Below, piece after piece: positions 1 to 6,933 of a DNA stretch of 54,384 nucleotides (position 1 is its first letter; every line of letters starts with the position of its first letter). The DNA lies in IMG/VR virus record IMGVR_UViG_3300031951_000214, positions 1 to 54,384 of that record; one strand, written 5' to 3'. Origin of the DNA: a virus. A program made the position numbers and the translations under genes. A model generated the notes under the pieces. The model ran no database searches, was not told where the DNA came from, and worked only from the letters and a program-made list of their open reading frames with translations.

Positions 1-41
1 TGGACAGTGCCGCAGAGCTTGTAAGGAGTATGAAGAAATGA
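1..41 (+). CDS. C-terminal end of an upstream gene (partial)
   Basis: Frame 3 is open from the window edge and ends in AAELVRSMKK then TGA at 39-41. The stop overlaps the next start codon as ATGA, the same junction used by the following genes. The tail resembles the IREMKK end of the next protein, which hints at related small genes. Only 12 residues are visible, so no function can be given. Confidence 0.55.
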   Translation, partial: DSAAELVRSMKK

Positions 42-202
42 ACGATAAACCAATAGAGCAAGCCAAGACACAGCAAGAGTTCTATGACGAGCTACGCAAT
101 GGTGTTATCGAAGAAGTGGCAGTAGCCATTGAGAAGTTGACTGGCTTTGGTCAGGACACCATCAATTCGTTTGCAATCTACATTCGGGAGATGAAGAAAT
201 GA
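38..202 (+). CDS. Small phage protein, 54 aa, unknown function
   Basis: A 54-residue ORF begins MNDKPIEQAK and ends IYIREMKK. The start at 38 is chosen because AAGGAG lies at 22-27 and the ATG overlaps the previous TGA. The stop in turn overlaps the ATG at 199. The protein is acidic and helical-looking with no recognisable motif. It belongs to a chain of tiny translationally coupled genes at the head of the early region, typical of phage accessory or host-takeover genes. No function is assigned. Confidence 0.7.
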   Translation: MNDKPIEQAKTQQEFYDELRNGVIEEVAVAIEKLTGFGQDTINSFAIYIREMKK

Positions 203-402
203 ACAACCCACCAGCATTTCCATACTTTGGGCATACAGGATGGAGTCAAGGCAACGGCATGACCCTGCGTGACTACTTTGCGGCAAAGGCTATGCAGGGA
301 TATTGCTCAAACCAACAGCACACCAGCAGTTGCACGGTTGAACTTACCGCTGATTGCGCTTACGAAATGGCAGACGCAATGATGAAGGCAAGAGAGCAAT
401 GA
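199..402 (+). CDS. Small phage protein with GMTLRDYFAAKAMQ motif, 67 aa
   Basis: The 67-residue protein starts MNNPPAFP and carries GMTLRDYFAAKAMQG at about residues 21-35, followed by a helix rich in Ala and Met. I recognise this layout (Pro/aromatic N-terminus, then MTLRDYFAAKAM) from many short hypothetical proteins of phages and prophages of Proteobacteria, where it has no assigned role. It overlaps both neighbours by ATGA junctions, so it is co-translated with them. The family is known; the function is not. Confidence 0.8.
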   Translation: MNNPPAFPYFGHTGWSQGNGMTLRDYFAAKAMQGYCSNQQHTSSCTVELTADCAYEMADAMMKAREQ

Positions 403-620
403 GTTTCAGAACCACCACCGTCAAATACATCAAAGAAGTGTTGAGGGCTAGGACTATTCACGAAGTCATTGCCAATGAACTACGGGAAGCACACCTGCGC
501 AAGCTGGAAGCTGAGACTGCGGCTGAGTATGCCAATGCGGCTATTCAATACAACGAACAACGCATTGCACGACTGATGGCAAGACTGACTGAACACACAG
601 AAGAGGGAGATTACACATGA
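399..620 (+). CDS. Helical small phage protein, 73 aa
   Basis: Start at 399 (MSFRTTTVKY) is preferred over the in-frame ATG at 354 because it gives the ATGA overlap seen at every junction in this run. The protein is almost entirely charged helix (ELREAHLRKLEAETAAEYANAA), suggesting a short coiled coil or oligomerising helix. There are no cysteines and no enzyme motifs. Unknown function, probably an early accessory protein. Confidence 0.7.
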   Translation: MSFRTTTVKYIKEVLRARTIHEVIANELREAHLRKLEAETAAEYANAAIQYNEQRIARLMARLTEHTEEGDYT

Positions 621-958
621 CACAAGATGAAGTACTTAATCTGGCAAGAGAGGCTGATGGACAAGTGACGATGTGGGTCAATCACAGCACGATTCAAAAG
701 ACTACAACATTTACATTTGAGTCACCCATTGATTACCGTGTCAGCGGCGACTACCCCGAGATGTACCACATCAAATTCTTGGAAAGGTTTGCCAACCTTG
801 TAGCCGCCAAGGAAAAAGAAGCCTTGGCACAGCGCACATGGGTAGGGCTGACGGATGATGAAATTGCACAAGGCTGTAAAGAGTCTTGGGTAACTGAACA
901 GGCTTTTCAATCAGCAGTGTGGTGGGCAGAGGAAAAGCTGAAGGAGAAGAACACATGA
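617..958 (+). CDS. Modular small protein with C-terminal RTWVGLT module, 113 aa
   Basis: The first 75 residues are a unique domain (MTQDEVLNLAREADGQ). The last 40 form a module beginning QRTWVGLTDDEIAQG and ending WWAEEKLKEKNT, which is repeated almost exactly at the end of the next gene. I know the 'RTWVGLTDEEI' tail from assorted short phage proteins with unrelated N-termini, so it behaves like a mobile C-terminal cassette. ATGA overlaps join it to both neighbours. Function unknown. Confidence 0.75.
   Translation: MTQDEVLNLAREADGQVTMWVNHSTIQKTTTFTFESPIDYRVSGDYPEMYHIKFLERFANLVAAKEKEALAQRTWVGLTDDEIAQGCKESWVTEQAFQSAVWWAEEKLKEKNT
829..853 (+). repeat. 25-bp direct repeat, copy 1 (RTWVGLT coding module)
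   Basis: The 25 bases from ACAGCGCACATGGG to GCTGACG recur identically at 1353-1377. A second 18-bp identity (AAGGAGAAGAACACATGA) sits at 941-958 and 1465-1482, at the gene ends, where it supplies the Shine-Dalgarno sequence and start of the next gene. Confidence 0.9.
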
Positions 959-1482
959 ACACTTGTCCAAATTGCGGAAAGGTAGCAGGTCTTCACTCAA
1001 GCATATTGCAAGGGTGTATGTGTCAATACTCTATGCAAGCACCACCACAGCCAGAGCAAGAGCCTGTGGCGTGGCTTATTACAGATGAAAAAATCAACAG
1101 CCTTCAAGTGGATTCAATTCACCGCTTGGTTGACCGAGCAAGACACGCACACATGACTGACATCAAGTTGCGTATCAACGGTCAAGATGAGTGGCATCAG
1201 GCTGATTGGCTGAAGCATCTAACTCGCACCACCCCACCACAGCCAGAGCAAAAGCCTGTGGCGAAGGTTGACGCAAATGACGAAGGCTATTGGGCGGAAA
1301 TACTGCCAGACCGAAGCGTAAAGGTTGGTCAGCTTTTATACGCCACCCCACCACAGCGCACATGGGTAGGGCTGACGAATGAGGAGATACATGAAAGCAA
1401 ACCCCCCTTGTCTAATGACGCAGTGGTTTGGGAACTTGCTGTTGAATGGGCAGAAGCCAAACTCAAGGAGAAGAACACATGA
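955..1482 (+). CDS. Zinc-ribbon-like modular protein with RTWVGLT tail, 175 aa
   Basis: Starting at 955, the protein opens with MNTCPNCGKVAG and has further Cys at CMC, a possible small zinc ribbon (about residues 1-25). Two copies of a linker, PPQPEQxPVA, follow near residues 30 and 94, each introducing a different segment. A third PPQ then leads into the RTWVGLT module shared with the upstream gene. The build suggests assembly by recombination between short repeats. The start is set by the ATGA overlap and AAGGAG at 941-946. Role unknown; a DNA- or protein-binding adaptor is possible but not shown. Confidence 0.72.
   Translation: MNTCPNCGKVAGLHSSILQGCMCQYSMQAPPQPEQEPVAWLITDEKINSLQVDSIHRLVDRARHAHMTDIKLRINGQDEWHQADWLKHLTRTTPPQPEQKPVAKVDANDEGYWAEILPDRSVKVGQLLYATPPQRTWVGLTNEEIHESKPPLSNDAVVWELAVEWAEAKLKEKNT
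1042..1263 (+). repeat. Pair of about 30-bp repeats encoding PPQPEQ(E/K)PVA
   Basis: The segment 1042-1071 (CCACCACAGCCAGAGCAA and on to CCTGTGGCG) is repeated at 1234-1263 with a single mismatch. A third shorter copy (CCACCACAG) starts at 1349 and joins the RTWVGLT repeat. These in-frame repeats mark the domain borders of the 955-1482 gene. Confidence 0.85.
1353..1377 (+). repeat. 25-bp direct repeat, copy 2 (RTWVGLT coding module)
   Basis: Identical to 829-853. After this block the two genes diverge (GATGATG versus AATGAGG) and then reconverge at AAGGAGAAGAACACATGA, so the shared module has diverged internally but keeps both edges. Confidence 0.9.
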
Positions 1483-1688
1483 TTGATCGGCTCATACTCA
1501 GCGTGGCGCTTATGGCAACAGGGTGGAATGGCTTGTTCCCCGAACCCACGCCGCCAGTGGAAAAAACGCTGAAGCAAAAAGCAAAAGAACGACAGCTAAG
1601 TGAAATCTGTCTGAGAAAAGACAAAAGACACCAAACTGATACTGTAAAGCGTATGTGTAAACGATGGAAGGAGCAACAAGGTGCTTGA
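1479..1688 (+). CDS. Small basic protein with N-terminal hydrophobic segment, 69 aa
   Basis: The start at 1479 overlaps the previous stop (ATGA). Residues 1-20 (MIDRLILSVALMATGW) are hydrophobic, compatible with a signal-anchor or a cleavable signal. The rest is strongly basic with two Cys (EICLRKDK and KRMCKRWKEQ). It could be a small membrane or secreted phage peptide. No family is recognised. Confidence 0.65.
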   Translation: MIDRLILSVALMATGWNGLFPEPTPPVEKTLKQKAKERQLSEICLRKDKRHQTDTVKRMCKRWKEQQGA

Positions 1689-1863
1689 GGTACACGACAT
1701 CAACGGCAGACTCACGACACGCAATGTTTGGTACACGACCGATGACTATGGGACGTTATGGCGGTTCGTTGTAACAGAAGGCGGTGTTCGATTTTGGTGG
1801 GATGCAATTCATGAAACAGCGATGATGAAAATTCTTGGATACACAGATTGGAGTAGAACATGA
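1681..1863 (+). CDS. Small phage protein, GTG start, 60 aa
   Basis: A GTG start at 1681 is supported by AAGGAG about 7 bases upstream and an 8-base overlap with the previous gene. The protein (MLEVHDINGRLTTRNVWYTT) is rich in Trp and looks like a compact beta-rich fold. No motif is recognised. It belongs to the same chain of coupled early genes. Confidence 0.65.
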   Translation: MLEVHDINGRLTTRNVWYTTDDYGTLWRFVVTEGGVRFWWDAIHETAMMKILGYTDWSRT

Positions 1864-2018
1864 TGGATAAAGAAGCAATTCAAAAAGCATGGAACATGAT
1901 GTCCATGCACAACAGCGAACTATTGCTTGAGAACGAGCAGTTAAAGAAACAGCTTATGCGCCAGAGCTTTTGGTACGCAATCAAGCGAGCAATCAATATT
2001 TGGAGGGGGAAAGAATGA
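1860..2018 (+). CDS. Small helical protein, 52 aa
   Basis: A 52-residue ORF joined by ATGA overlaps on both sides, starting MMDKEAIQKAW. The central part (NSELLLENEQLKKQLMRQ) is a short leucine-zipper-like coiled coil, followed by a basic C-terminus. Size and position fit a phage accessory peptide. The second ATG at 1863 is an equally possible start. Function unknown. Confidence 0.6.
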   Translation: MMDKEAIQKAWNMMSMHNSELLLENEQLKKQLMRQSFWYAIKRAINIWRGKE

Positions 2019-2182
2019 TTGAAGCAATCAGAACATTTTTTGGTAAATCGCGTGGGGAACACGGGGAGCGCAGAACGGTCGTGCAAGAAGGTCTTGTATG
2101 GCGGTGCAGTAACTGCTACCTTATATTTTTAACCAAGTCCGCTGGAGATGACCACAAATGCCAAGACCCAAGAGTGAACTGA
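2015..2182 (+). CDS. Putative zinc-finger microprotein, 55 aa
   Basis: Start at 2015 (MIEAIRTFFGKSRG) is chosen from the TGGAGGGGG Shine-Dalgarno at 2001-2009 and the ATGA overlap. The C-terminal half contains WRCSNCYLIFLTK and DDHKC, giving C-x2-C-x12-H-x-C spacing that could hold one zinc ion. Such single-finger phage microproteins often bind nucleic acid or host proteins. The metal site is inferred from spacing only. Confidence 0.6.
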   Translation: MIEAIRTFFGKSRGEHGERRTVVQEGLVWRCSNCYLIFLTKSAGDDHKCQDPRVN

Positions 2183-2325
2183 CCACCAACCCAAAAATTG
2201 TTGGGGCGAGGTTAACAGAAGAACTTTTTAAAGAATGGCGCAAACTTGGAGGCAGTGTATGGTTAAGAAAGTATCTGATAGAACACAGAAAAAAAAGATT
2301 GACGATGGAGAACCAAAAATCCTGA
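2158..2325 (+). CDS. Small conserved phage protein (GARLTEELFKEW), 55 aa
   Basis: The ORF MPRPKSELTT continues GARLTEELFKEWRKLGGSVW and LRKYLIEHR. I recognise this from short phage and prophage proteins that resemble ribbon-helix-helix or Arc-like DNA binders (basic arm, RLTEEL helix, then a second helix). No function has been established that I know of. It overlaps the previous gene by 25 bases and the next by 67. DNA binding is an inference from the pattern. Confidence 0.6.
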   Translation: MPRPKSELTTNPKIVGARLTEELFKEWRKLGGSVWLRKYLIEHRKKRLTMENQKS

Positions 2326-2447
2326 GTCAAGAACAGCTACTTAAATGGTGGCCTTTTGATCGTGTGGACGGGCAATCACTTGAACGTCTATATAGAAAAA
2401 TAAAAAAAGAAGAAGTGCTCAAGCACTCAGAAGACGCGTTAGTTTAA
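2259..2447 (+). CDS. Small charged protein, 62 aa
   Basis: The start at 2259 (MVKKVSDRTQKKK) has GGAGG at 2248-2252 with a 6-base gap. The protein includes LSQEQLLKWWPFDRVDG and a basic helical tail. It runs for 67 bases in a second frame over the 3' end of the previous gene, which is a large overlap for this genome. A shorter product from a non-ATG start is possible. Unknown function. Confidence 0.5.
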   Translation: MVKKVSDRTQKKKIDDGEPKILSQEQLLKWWPFDRVDGQSLERLYRKIKKEEVLKHSEDALV

Positions 2448-2465
2448 TTAACCAAGGAGAGAGAA

Positions 2466-2945
2466 ATGACTACAACCAAAAAACCACGTGACACAGTGAA
2501 ATCAAGAAAAATCTTGTCGTACATGACATATCACCCAAATGCAACGACAGAACAAATTGCATCAAAATTTAACATCACTAAACAATACGTGTATGTGATG
2601 CGCCATAAGATACGCAAGATGGCAAACACCTTGACACCGAAGACCGCGATAACCCCAATTGTCAAACCCGCGATTGTTGAAAAACATTTTGGTATAGACA
2701 TCGACAAAGTGCATGACCCAGTGAATGAGCCACAACCCGACCCAGTGAACCATCCTTGGCATTACAAAGTAGGAGGAATCGAGACCATTGACTTTATTGA
2801 AGCCAAGGGATTGAATTACAACCTAGGTAACGCCATAAAGTACATCACACGAGCCGACCACAAGGGAAGCAAGGCGCAAGACCTAGCCAAAGCTATTTGG
2901 TATCTACGAAGAGAAATAACAAACAATGTCCCTAATAACTCTTGA
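2466..2945 (+). CDS. DUF3310 protein with N-terminal HTH, 159 aa
   Basis: The C-terminal half holds the DUF3310 signature: NHPWHYKVGGIETIDFIEAKG, then LGNAIKYITRADHKG and DLAKAIWYLRREI (about residues 93-150). DUF3310 is found in many phage proteins, including the T7 gp1.7 nucleotide kinase. Residues 15-50 (ATTEQIASKFNITKQYVYVM) look like a helix-turn-helix, so this is a two-part protein. Its position directly before the polymerase fits a role in nucleotide supply or early regulation. AAGGAGAG precedes the start. The biochemical activity of this copy is not shown. Confidence 0.85.
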   Translation: MTTTKKPRDTVKSRKILSYMTYHPNATTEQIASKFNITKQYVYVMRHKIRKMANTLTPKTAITPIVKPAIVEKHFGIDIDKVHDPVNEPQPDPVNHPWHYKVGGIETIDFIEAKGLNYNLGNAIKYITRADHKGSKAQDLAKAIWYLRREITNNVPNNS

Positions 2946-4797
2946 TTTTGAAACGTACTACACCGACACAGACCTTGGGTTCAAAAAGCAGACGACTGAA
3001 GAGTACGTGCGAGACCCTCGGTTTGAGGTCATAGGTGTAAGTGTTCAGGTGGATGCTGAAGACCCAGTTTGGTTTTCAGGGACACATGAACAGATACGTA
3101 AGTTTTTCAAGCAGTTTGACTGGAAGGGTAGTGCTGTCTTGGCGCACAACACGCTGTTCGATGGCGCTATCCTCAGTTGGATTTTTAACATCAAGCCGAT
3201 GGCATTGTTGGATACATTGTCAATGGCGAGAGCATTGCATGGGGTAGATGCAGGTGGTTCACTTGCCGCCCTTGCGAAGCGCTATGAGATTGGGGAGAAG
3301 GGCGATGAGGTTGTCAAAGCAATTAACAAGACACGCTTAGACTTTACAGAAGAAGAGTTGGCACTGTATGGTGAGTACTGTAGGAATGATGTACGCCTGA
3401 CATACAAACTATTCTTGTTGATGATGCCAAGCTTTGACCCTGACGAGTTGAAGTTAATAGACATGACGTTGCGCATGTTCACCGACCCGATGTTGTATGT
3501 GAATCAGGATACCCTGAAAGAGCGATTTGATGACTTGGCAAAAGAGAAATCAGATTTGCTTGCTTCACTGATGACTGACCTTGATTGCGCCACAGAAGAA
3601 GAGGTGCGTGAGAAGCTGTCGAGTAACGCCAAGTTTGCCAAGGTGTTGGAGAAGCTGGGTGTGCCTGTGCCGATGAAGATGAGCGAGAAGCAGAAGAAGG
3701 AAGTGCCAGCGCTTGCGAAGAAGGACGAGGGGTTCATCGCACTGACTGAGAGCGAAGATACTTTTATTCAACACCTGTGCGCTGTGCGTTTGGGGACGAA
3801 GTCTACGCTTGAAACCAAACGACTTGAACGATTCATGGGTATAGGGTTACGCAACAAGGGCAGACTGCCTATCCCGTTGAAGTATTACGGCGCACACACT
3901 GGGCGTTGGTCAGGCACAGACAAGGTGAACTTCCAGAACTTACCGAGCAGGGATGCCAAGAAGAAAGCGCTGAAGAAAGCCATCGTGCCACCTGAAGGCT
4001 ATGTGGTAATTAACTCTGACTCATCGCAGATTGAGGCTCGGGTACTTGCGTGGGTGTCTGGTCAGGAAGATGTTGTCAAGCAGTTTGCTGATGGCGAAGA
4101 TGTCTACTCAATATTTTCATCGTCGGTTTACAACAGGAAGATCACTAAAGCTGATGAGGTAGAACGATTCGTGGGTAAGACATGTATCTTGGGATTGGGC
4201 TTTGGTACAGGGGCGTTGAAGCTACAACACACATTGGCTACAGCTCAACCAGTAAGCGTGAAGCTCCCCGAAGAACAATGCAAAACCATTGTGGGTATTT
4301 ATCGGGAGAAGAATTACAAGATACCTGAACTATGGGGTGACGCTGACAGGATGCTTGACACCATGATGAATGGCAAGATCAAGAAACCAATACAACTTGG
4401 TGAGCATGGTTGTTTGTTCTACGACAACGACGGAGTGATTCTCCCCAATGGTCTGCGCATACGCTACGCCAACTTGAGGCGCATGGACAAGGACGGTAAG
4501 TCACAGATTGTTTACGATTCACGCAGGGGTGAAATCTCAACTTGGGGCGGTAGTATCACAGAAAACGTAGTGCAAGCCCTAGCAAGAATTATCGTGGGTA
4601 AGCAGATGCTTGCCATATCTGAAAGATACAGAGTAGCTTTGACAGTACATGATGCGGCAGTCGTTGTCGTGCAAGAAGACGACGTACCTGAAGCCGTAGC
4701 GTATATCAATAAAGTAATGTCTACCCCACCCGACTGGGCGACAGGCTTGCCAGTGGCATGTGAAACAAAAGTCGGTGCAACCTATGGAGACTGCTGA
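2926..4797 (+). CDS. Family A DNA polymerase with 3'-5' exonuclease, 623 aa
   Basis: Replicative polymerase of Pol I/T7 type. The exonuclease domain has all three motifs: D7-x-E9 (LDFETYY), H74-N75-x3-D79 and Y151-x3-D155. The polymerase domain shows TGRWSGTDKVNFQNLPS, motif A with D365 (NSDSSQIEAR), motif B R414-x3-K418 and motif C with H575-D576. Three positions are unusual: the residue equivalent to E. coli Phe762 is Leu422, Tyr766 is Phe426, and the Glu after the catalytic Asp of motif C is Ala577 (VHDAAV). There is no 5'-3' exonuclease domain, as expected for phage enzymes. The start overlaps DUF3310 by 20 bases and has only a weak Shine-Dalgarno sequence. Confidence 0.97.
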   Translation: MSLITLDFETYYTDTDLGFKKQTTEEYVRDPRFEVIGVSVQVDAEDPVWFSGTHEQIRKFFKQFDWKGSAVLAHNTLFDGAILSWIFNIKPMALLDTLSMARALHGVDAGGSLAALAKRYEIGEKGDEVVKAINKTRLDFTEEELALYGEYCRNDVRLTYKLFLLMMPSFDPDELKLIDMTLRMFTDPMLYVNQDTLKERFDDLAKEKSDLLASLMTDLDCATEEEVREKLSSNAKFAKVLEKLGVPVPMKMSEKQKKEVPALAKKDEGFIALTESEDTFIQHLCAVRLGTKSTLETKRLERFMGIGLRNKGRLPIPLKYYGAHTGRWSGTDKVNFQNLPSRDAKKKALKKAIVPPEGYVVINSDSSQIEARVLAWVSGQEDVVKQFADGEDVYSIFSSSVYNRKITKADEVERFVGKTCILGLGFGTGALKLQHTLATAQPVSVKLPEEQCKTIVGIYREKNYKIPELWGDADRMLDTMMNGKIKKPIQLGEHGCLFYDNDGVILPNGLRIRYANLRRMDKDGKSQIVYDSRRGEISTWGGSITENVVQALARIIVGKQMLAISERYRVALTVHDAAVVVVQEDDVPEAVAYINKVMSTPPDWATGLPVACETKVGATYGDC

Positions 4798-5855
4798 TGA
4801 GTGGAATAAATGCTAATCTAGAAAGAATACATAAACGTATAGACCCGAACCGTAGAAATACTGTTTCTACAAAAGAAGTGAATGAAAGATTCCGTGGCAA
4901 TTTAAAAATATTGTCTATGGGAAGAGTATCAGAAGGTATAACGTACCCATCAGTAAGAGACGCTTTTAAGTCTGACCCAAAGGTAAAAGACGGGATTAGA
5001 TATTTTCTTAGTCAGTTGTATGACACACTAAAAAGCAAGGACGGATTTTTTACAAAAGGTGTAGATGAAGAAGTTTGTCAAACAATTTTGAAGTATCCAA
5101 AAATAATTATTGAATCAGACTTTCAACCACCTGACAATGATTGGATTAGTTCTTTCATTGAAGAAGGCAAAATAAAATTACCCTTTCCAAAGATAGGTGT
5201 GATAGCTGGGTATTTACATGACGCCCCTAGCCAGTCTAATTTGCCATATTTTGGCAGGTCAGCCGCAGGAAGGGTAAATAGATTTAGTTTTTACACAGTG
5301 TCCCAAGACTACGACGGTATTTTAATAAGCGCGTTTCTTTCTTCTAGTGTAAATGCACCGTTGTATGTTGCGTCTATAAGGTTAGAAGTAACTCCAGATA
5401 GAGACAATCAAGTTTTGGGTATATACCCCGTTATCCCTCATAGTCAAGAGGGATGGCTAGACAGCGAAATGATACATGTCATATCAGATGCTGTATTACG
5501 CACAATCTATATGATGACTTACCACACAGGTGATGCGTACATATCTACACCCACCCCTAGAGAAATAGAAGTAAATCAGAAGAAGCTACGTAAAGGCAAA
5601 ACTCCGCTGATTGAGTTTCGACTGATTTCAATTACAGGGAAAGAACAACCCAAGACCCCCTCAACAACTCACGATACACATGCATCGCCTCGGCAGCACT
5701 GGAGGCGTGGTCACTGGAGATCATATAAATCTGGAAAGCGTACTTGGGTAGCGCCCATGCTTGTAGGCGATGAGGCCAATGGCAAGATCATTAAGGATTA
5801 CGCCATAGGTAATTACAAAGAAAAACGATATGATTGGGCTTCCCAAACCACGTGA
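4797..5855 (+). CDS. Unknown protein, AT-rich gene, C-terminal RxHxRRGHWR-type motif, 352 aa
   Basis: A 352-residue protein joined to the polymerase by a TGATG overlap. No domain is recognised in residues 1-280. Near the C-terminus is SPRQHWRRGHWRSYKSGK followed by TWVAPMLVGDE. I have seen this His/Arg-rich motif ending assorted phage and plasmid proteins of unknown function. The first 800 bases are visibly more AT-rich than the genes on either side, with AT-rich codon choice, suggesting later acquisition. The conserved tail is GC-richer, so the gene may be a fusion of a foreign body to a resident tail. Confidence 0.8.
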   Translation: MSGINANLERIHKRIDPNRRNTVSTKEVNERFRGNLKILSMGRVSEGITYPSVRDAFKSDPKVKDGIRYFLSQLYDTLKSKDGFFTKGVDEEVCQTILKYPKIIIESDFQPPDNDWISSFIEEGKIKLPFPKIGVIAGYLHDAPSQSNLPYFGRSAAGRVNRFSFYTVSQDYDGILISAFLSSSVNAPLYVASIRLEVTPDRDNQVLGIYPVIPHSQEGWLDSEMIHVISDAVLRTIYMMTYHTGDAYISTPTPREIEVNQKKLRKGKTPLIEFRLISITGKEQPKTPSTTHDTHASPRQHWRRGHWRSYKSGKRTWVAPMLVGDEANGKIIKDYAIGNYKEKRYDWASQTT

Positions 5856-5864
5856 AAATCAGTC

Positions 5865-6524
5865 ATGGAAGCACACGAAGTCAAATGGTCTTACTCCAGT
5901 CTTAAAGATTATCAAAACTGCCCACGGCAGTATCAAGAAATCAAAGTACTGAAGAACTACACCAAGTTCCCCACCGCAGAAATGCGATACGGGACAGAGG
6001 TACACAAAGCGGTAGAAGATTATGTGGGAGAGGGTAAGCCCCTTGCGCCTGACTACCAACGCTTTGCCAAACAACTCCAACCCCTGATTGAGATGGAAGG
6101 CGTCAAGCATCCCGAACTACGCATGGCGCTAGGGTTTGATCGCAAGCCGTCTAAGTGGGGCGACTACTGGGTGCGTGGTATTGCTGACTTGGTCGTCTTG
6201 AATGGCGACACTGCGTTTATCGTGGACTACAAGACAGGCAGTAGTAAATACCCTGACCCCAAACAGTTACAGCTGATGGCCTTGATGGTCTTTTCACACT
6301 ACCCTGAAATCGTAAATATCAAGGCAGGGCTTCTGTTTGTTATGCACGAACACTTCTTTCCCTCCGAATACCACAGAGAGGATGAGGAAAAACTTTGGGG
6401 CGACTTTTACCCCCATCTTGAACGCCTACGCCTTTCGTACGAGAATGGTGTCTGGCAAGAAAACCCTACGCCATTATGTGGTTGGTGTCCCGTGAAGCGA
6501 TGCCAGTTTCATAAGGAAAGATAA
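5865..6524 (+). CDS. PD-(D/E)XK exonuclease, Cas4/RecB-like, 219 aa
   Basis: The protein follows the Cas4/RecB nuclease pattern. It has an N-terminal SYSSLKDYQNCPRQY with the first Cys, then GTEVHKAVEDY (conserved His), GIADLVV and FIVDYKTG (the D and D-x-K catalytic core), the QLQLMALMVF helix, and a C-terminal cluster CGWCPVKRCQFH. One Cys near the N-terminus plus three at the end is the layout of an iron-sulfur cluster in Cas4 and AddB nucleases. It probably trims DNA ends in phage replication or recombination, next to polymerase and helicase. No clear Shine-Dalgarno sequence precedes 5865. Confidence 0.88.
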   Translation: MEAHEVKWSYSSLKDYQNCPRQYQEIKVLKNYTKFPTAEMRYGTEVHKAVEDYVGEGKPLAPDYQRFAKQLQPLIEMEGVKHPELRMALGFDRKPSKWGDYWVRGIADLVVLNGDTAFIVDYKTGSSKYPDPKQLQLMALMVFSHYPEIVNIKAGLLFVMHEHFFPSEYHREDEEKLWGDFYPHLERLRLSYENGVWQENPTPLCGWCPVKRCQFHKER

Positions 6525-6533
6525 ATGAAAGAC

Positions 6534-6558
6534 GATAGATTGATAGGCGTAATCTATC
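6534..6558 (+). other. Intergenic hairpin
   Basis: GATAGATT (6534-6541) pairs perfectly with AATCTATC (6551-6558) around a 9-base loop, in the short gap between the nuclease and the next gene. It lacks a T-tract, so it is not an intrinsic terminator. It may be an mRNA-stability or processing element, or an operator. A 22-codon ORF (6524-6592) covers it but seems too short to call. Confidence 0.5.
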
Positions 6559-6580
6559 AAGCCCATGAAGGAGAAACAAC

Positions 6581-6898
6581 ATGCCTTACGTGAACAAACC
6601 TAGACCGTACAAAAAAGAATATCAACAGCAGAAAGCCCGTGGTGAATTGGCTAACCGCATGGAGCGTCAACGTGCGCGTCGCGCGATGGACAAGAAGGGC
6701 AGGGATGCTAATGGTGATGGAACAGCTGATGCTCGTGAGGGTAAAGACATTGCGCATCGCAAGGCGCTGTCAAGAGGCGGCTCAAACGGTGATGGTGTAC
6801 GTGTCGAAAGCCCTGCTTTGAATCGTTCATTCAAACGTAATTCATCGGGTGCTTTGGTATCGGAAACCAGCAAACGTGAAAAAAAGTTGAAAAAATAA
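6581..6898 (+). CDS. HNH-like small basic protein, 105 aa
   Basis: Strongly basic. Residues 55-85 read DIAHRKALSRGGSNGDG and ESPALNRSFKRN. This matches the layout of phage HNH proteins (D-H-K-PLSKGGSN followed by NLRxxxxxxNRSF), but the usual D-H pair is spaced here as D-I-A-H and the central Asn is unclear. It may be a weak or degenerate HNH nuclease, or a DNA-binding relative. GAAGGAG lies upstream of the ATG. It closes the first early transcription block, since a strong promoter follows directly. Confidence 0.7.
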   Translation: MPYVNKPRPYKKEYQQQKARGELANRMERQRARRAMDKKGRDANGDGTADAREGKDIAHRKALSRGGSNGDGVRVESPALNRSFKRNSSGALVSETSKREKKLKK

Positions 6899-6899
6899 C

Positions 6900-6927
6900 T
6901 TGACAAATAAAAAACTGACTCCATAAT
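6900..6927 (+). promoter_or_regulatory. Sigma-70 type promoter TTGACA-N16-CATAAT
   Basis: TTGACA at 6900-6905 is a perfect -35 box. CATAAT at 6922-6927 is a 5/6 match to -10, with 16 bases between. It begins two bases after the upstream stop codon. The predicted start near 6934 lies one base before the first stem of the leader, which supports both calls. It is the best sigma-70 promoter seen in the window. Confidence 0.75.
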
Positions 6928-6933
6928 TCAATA

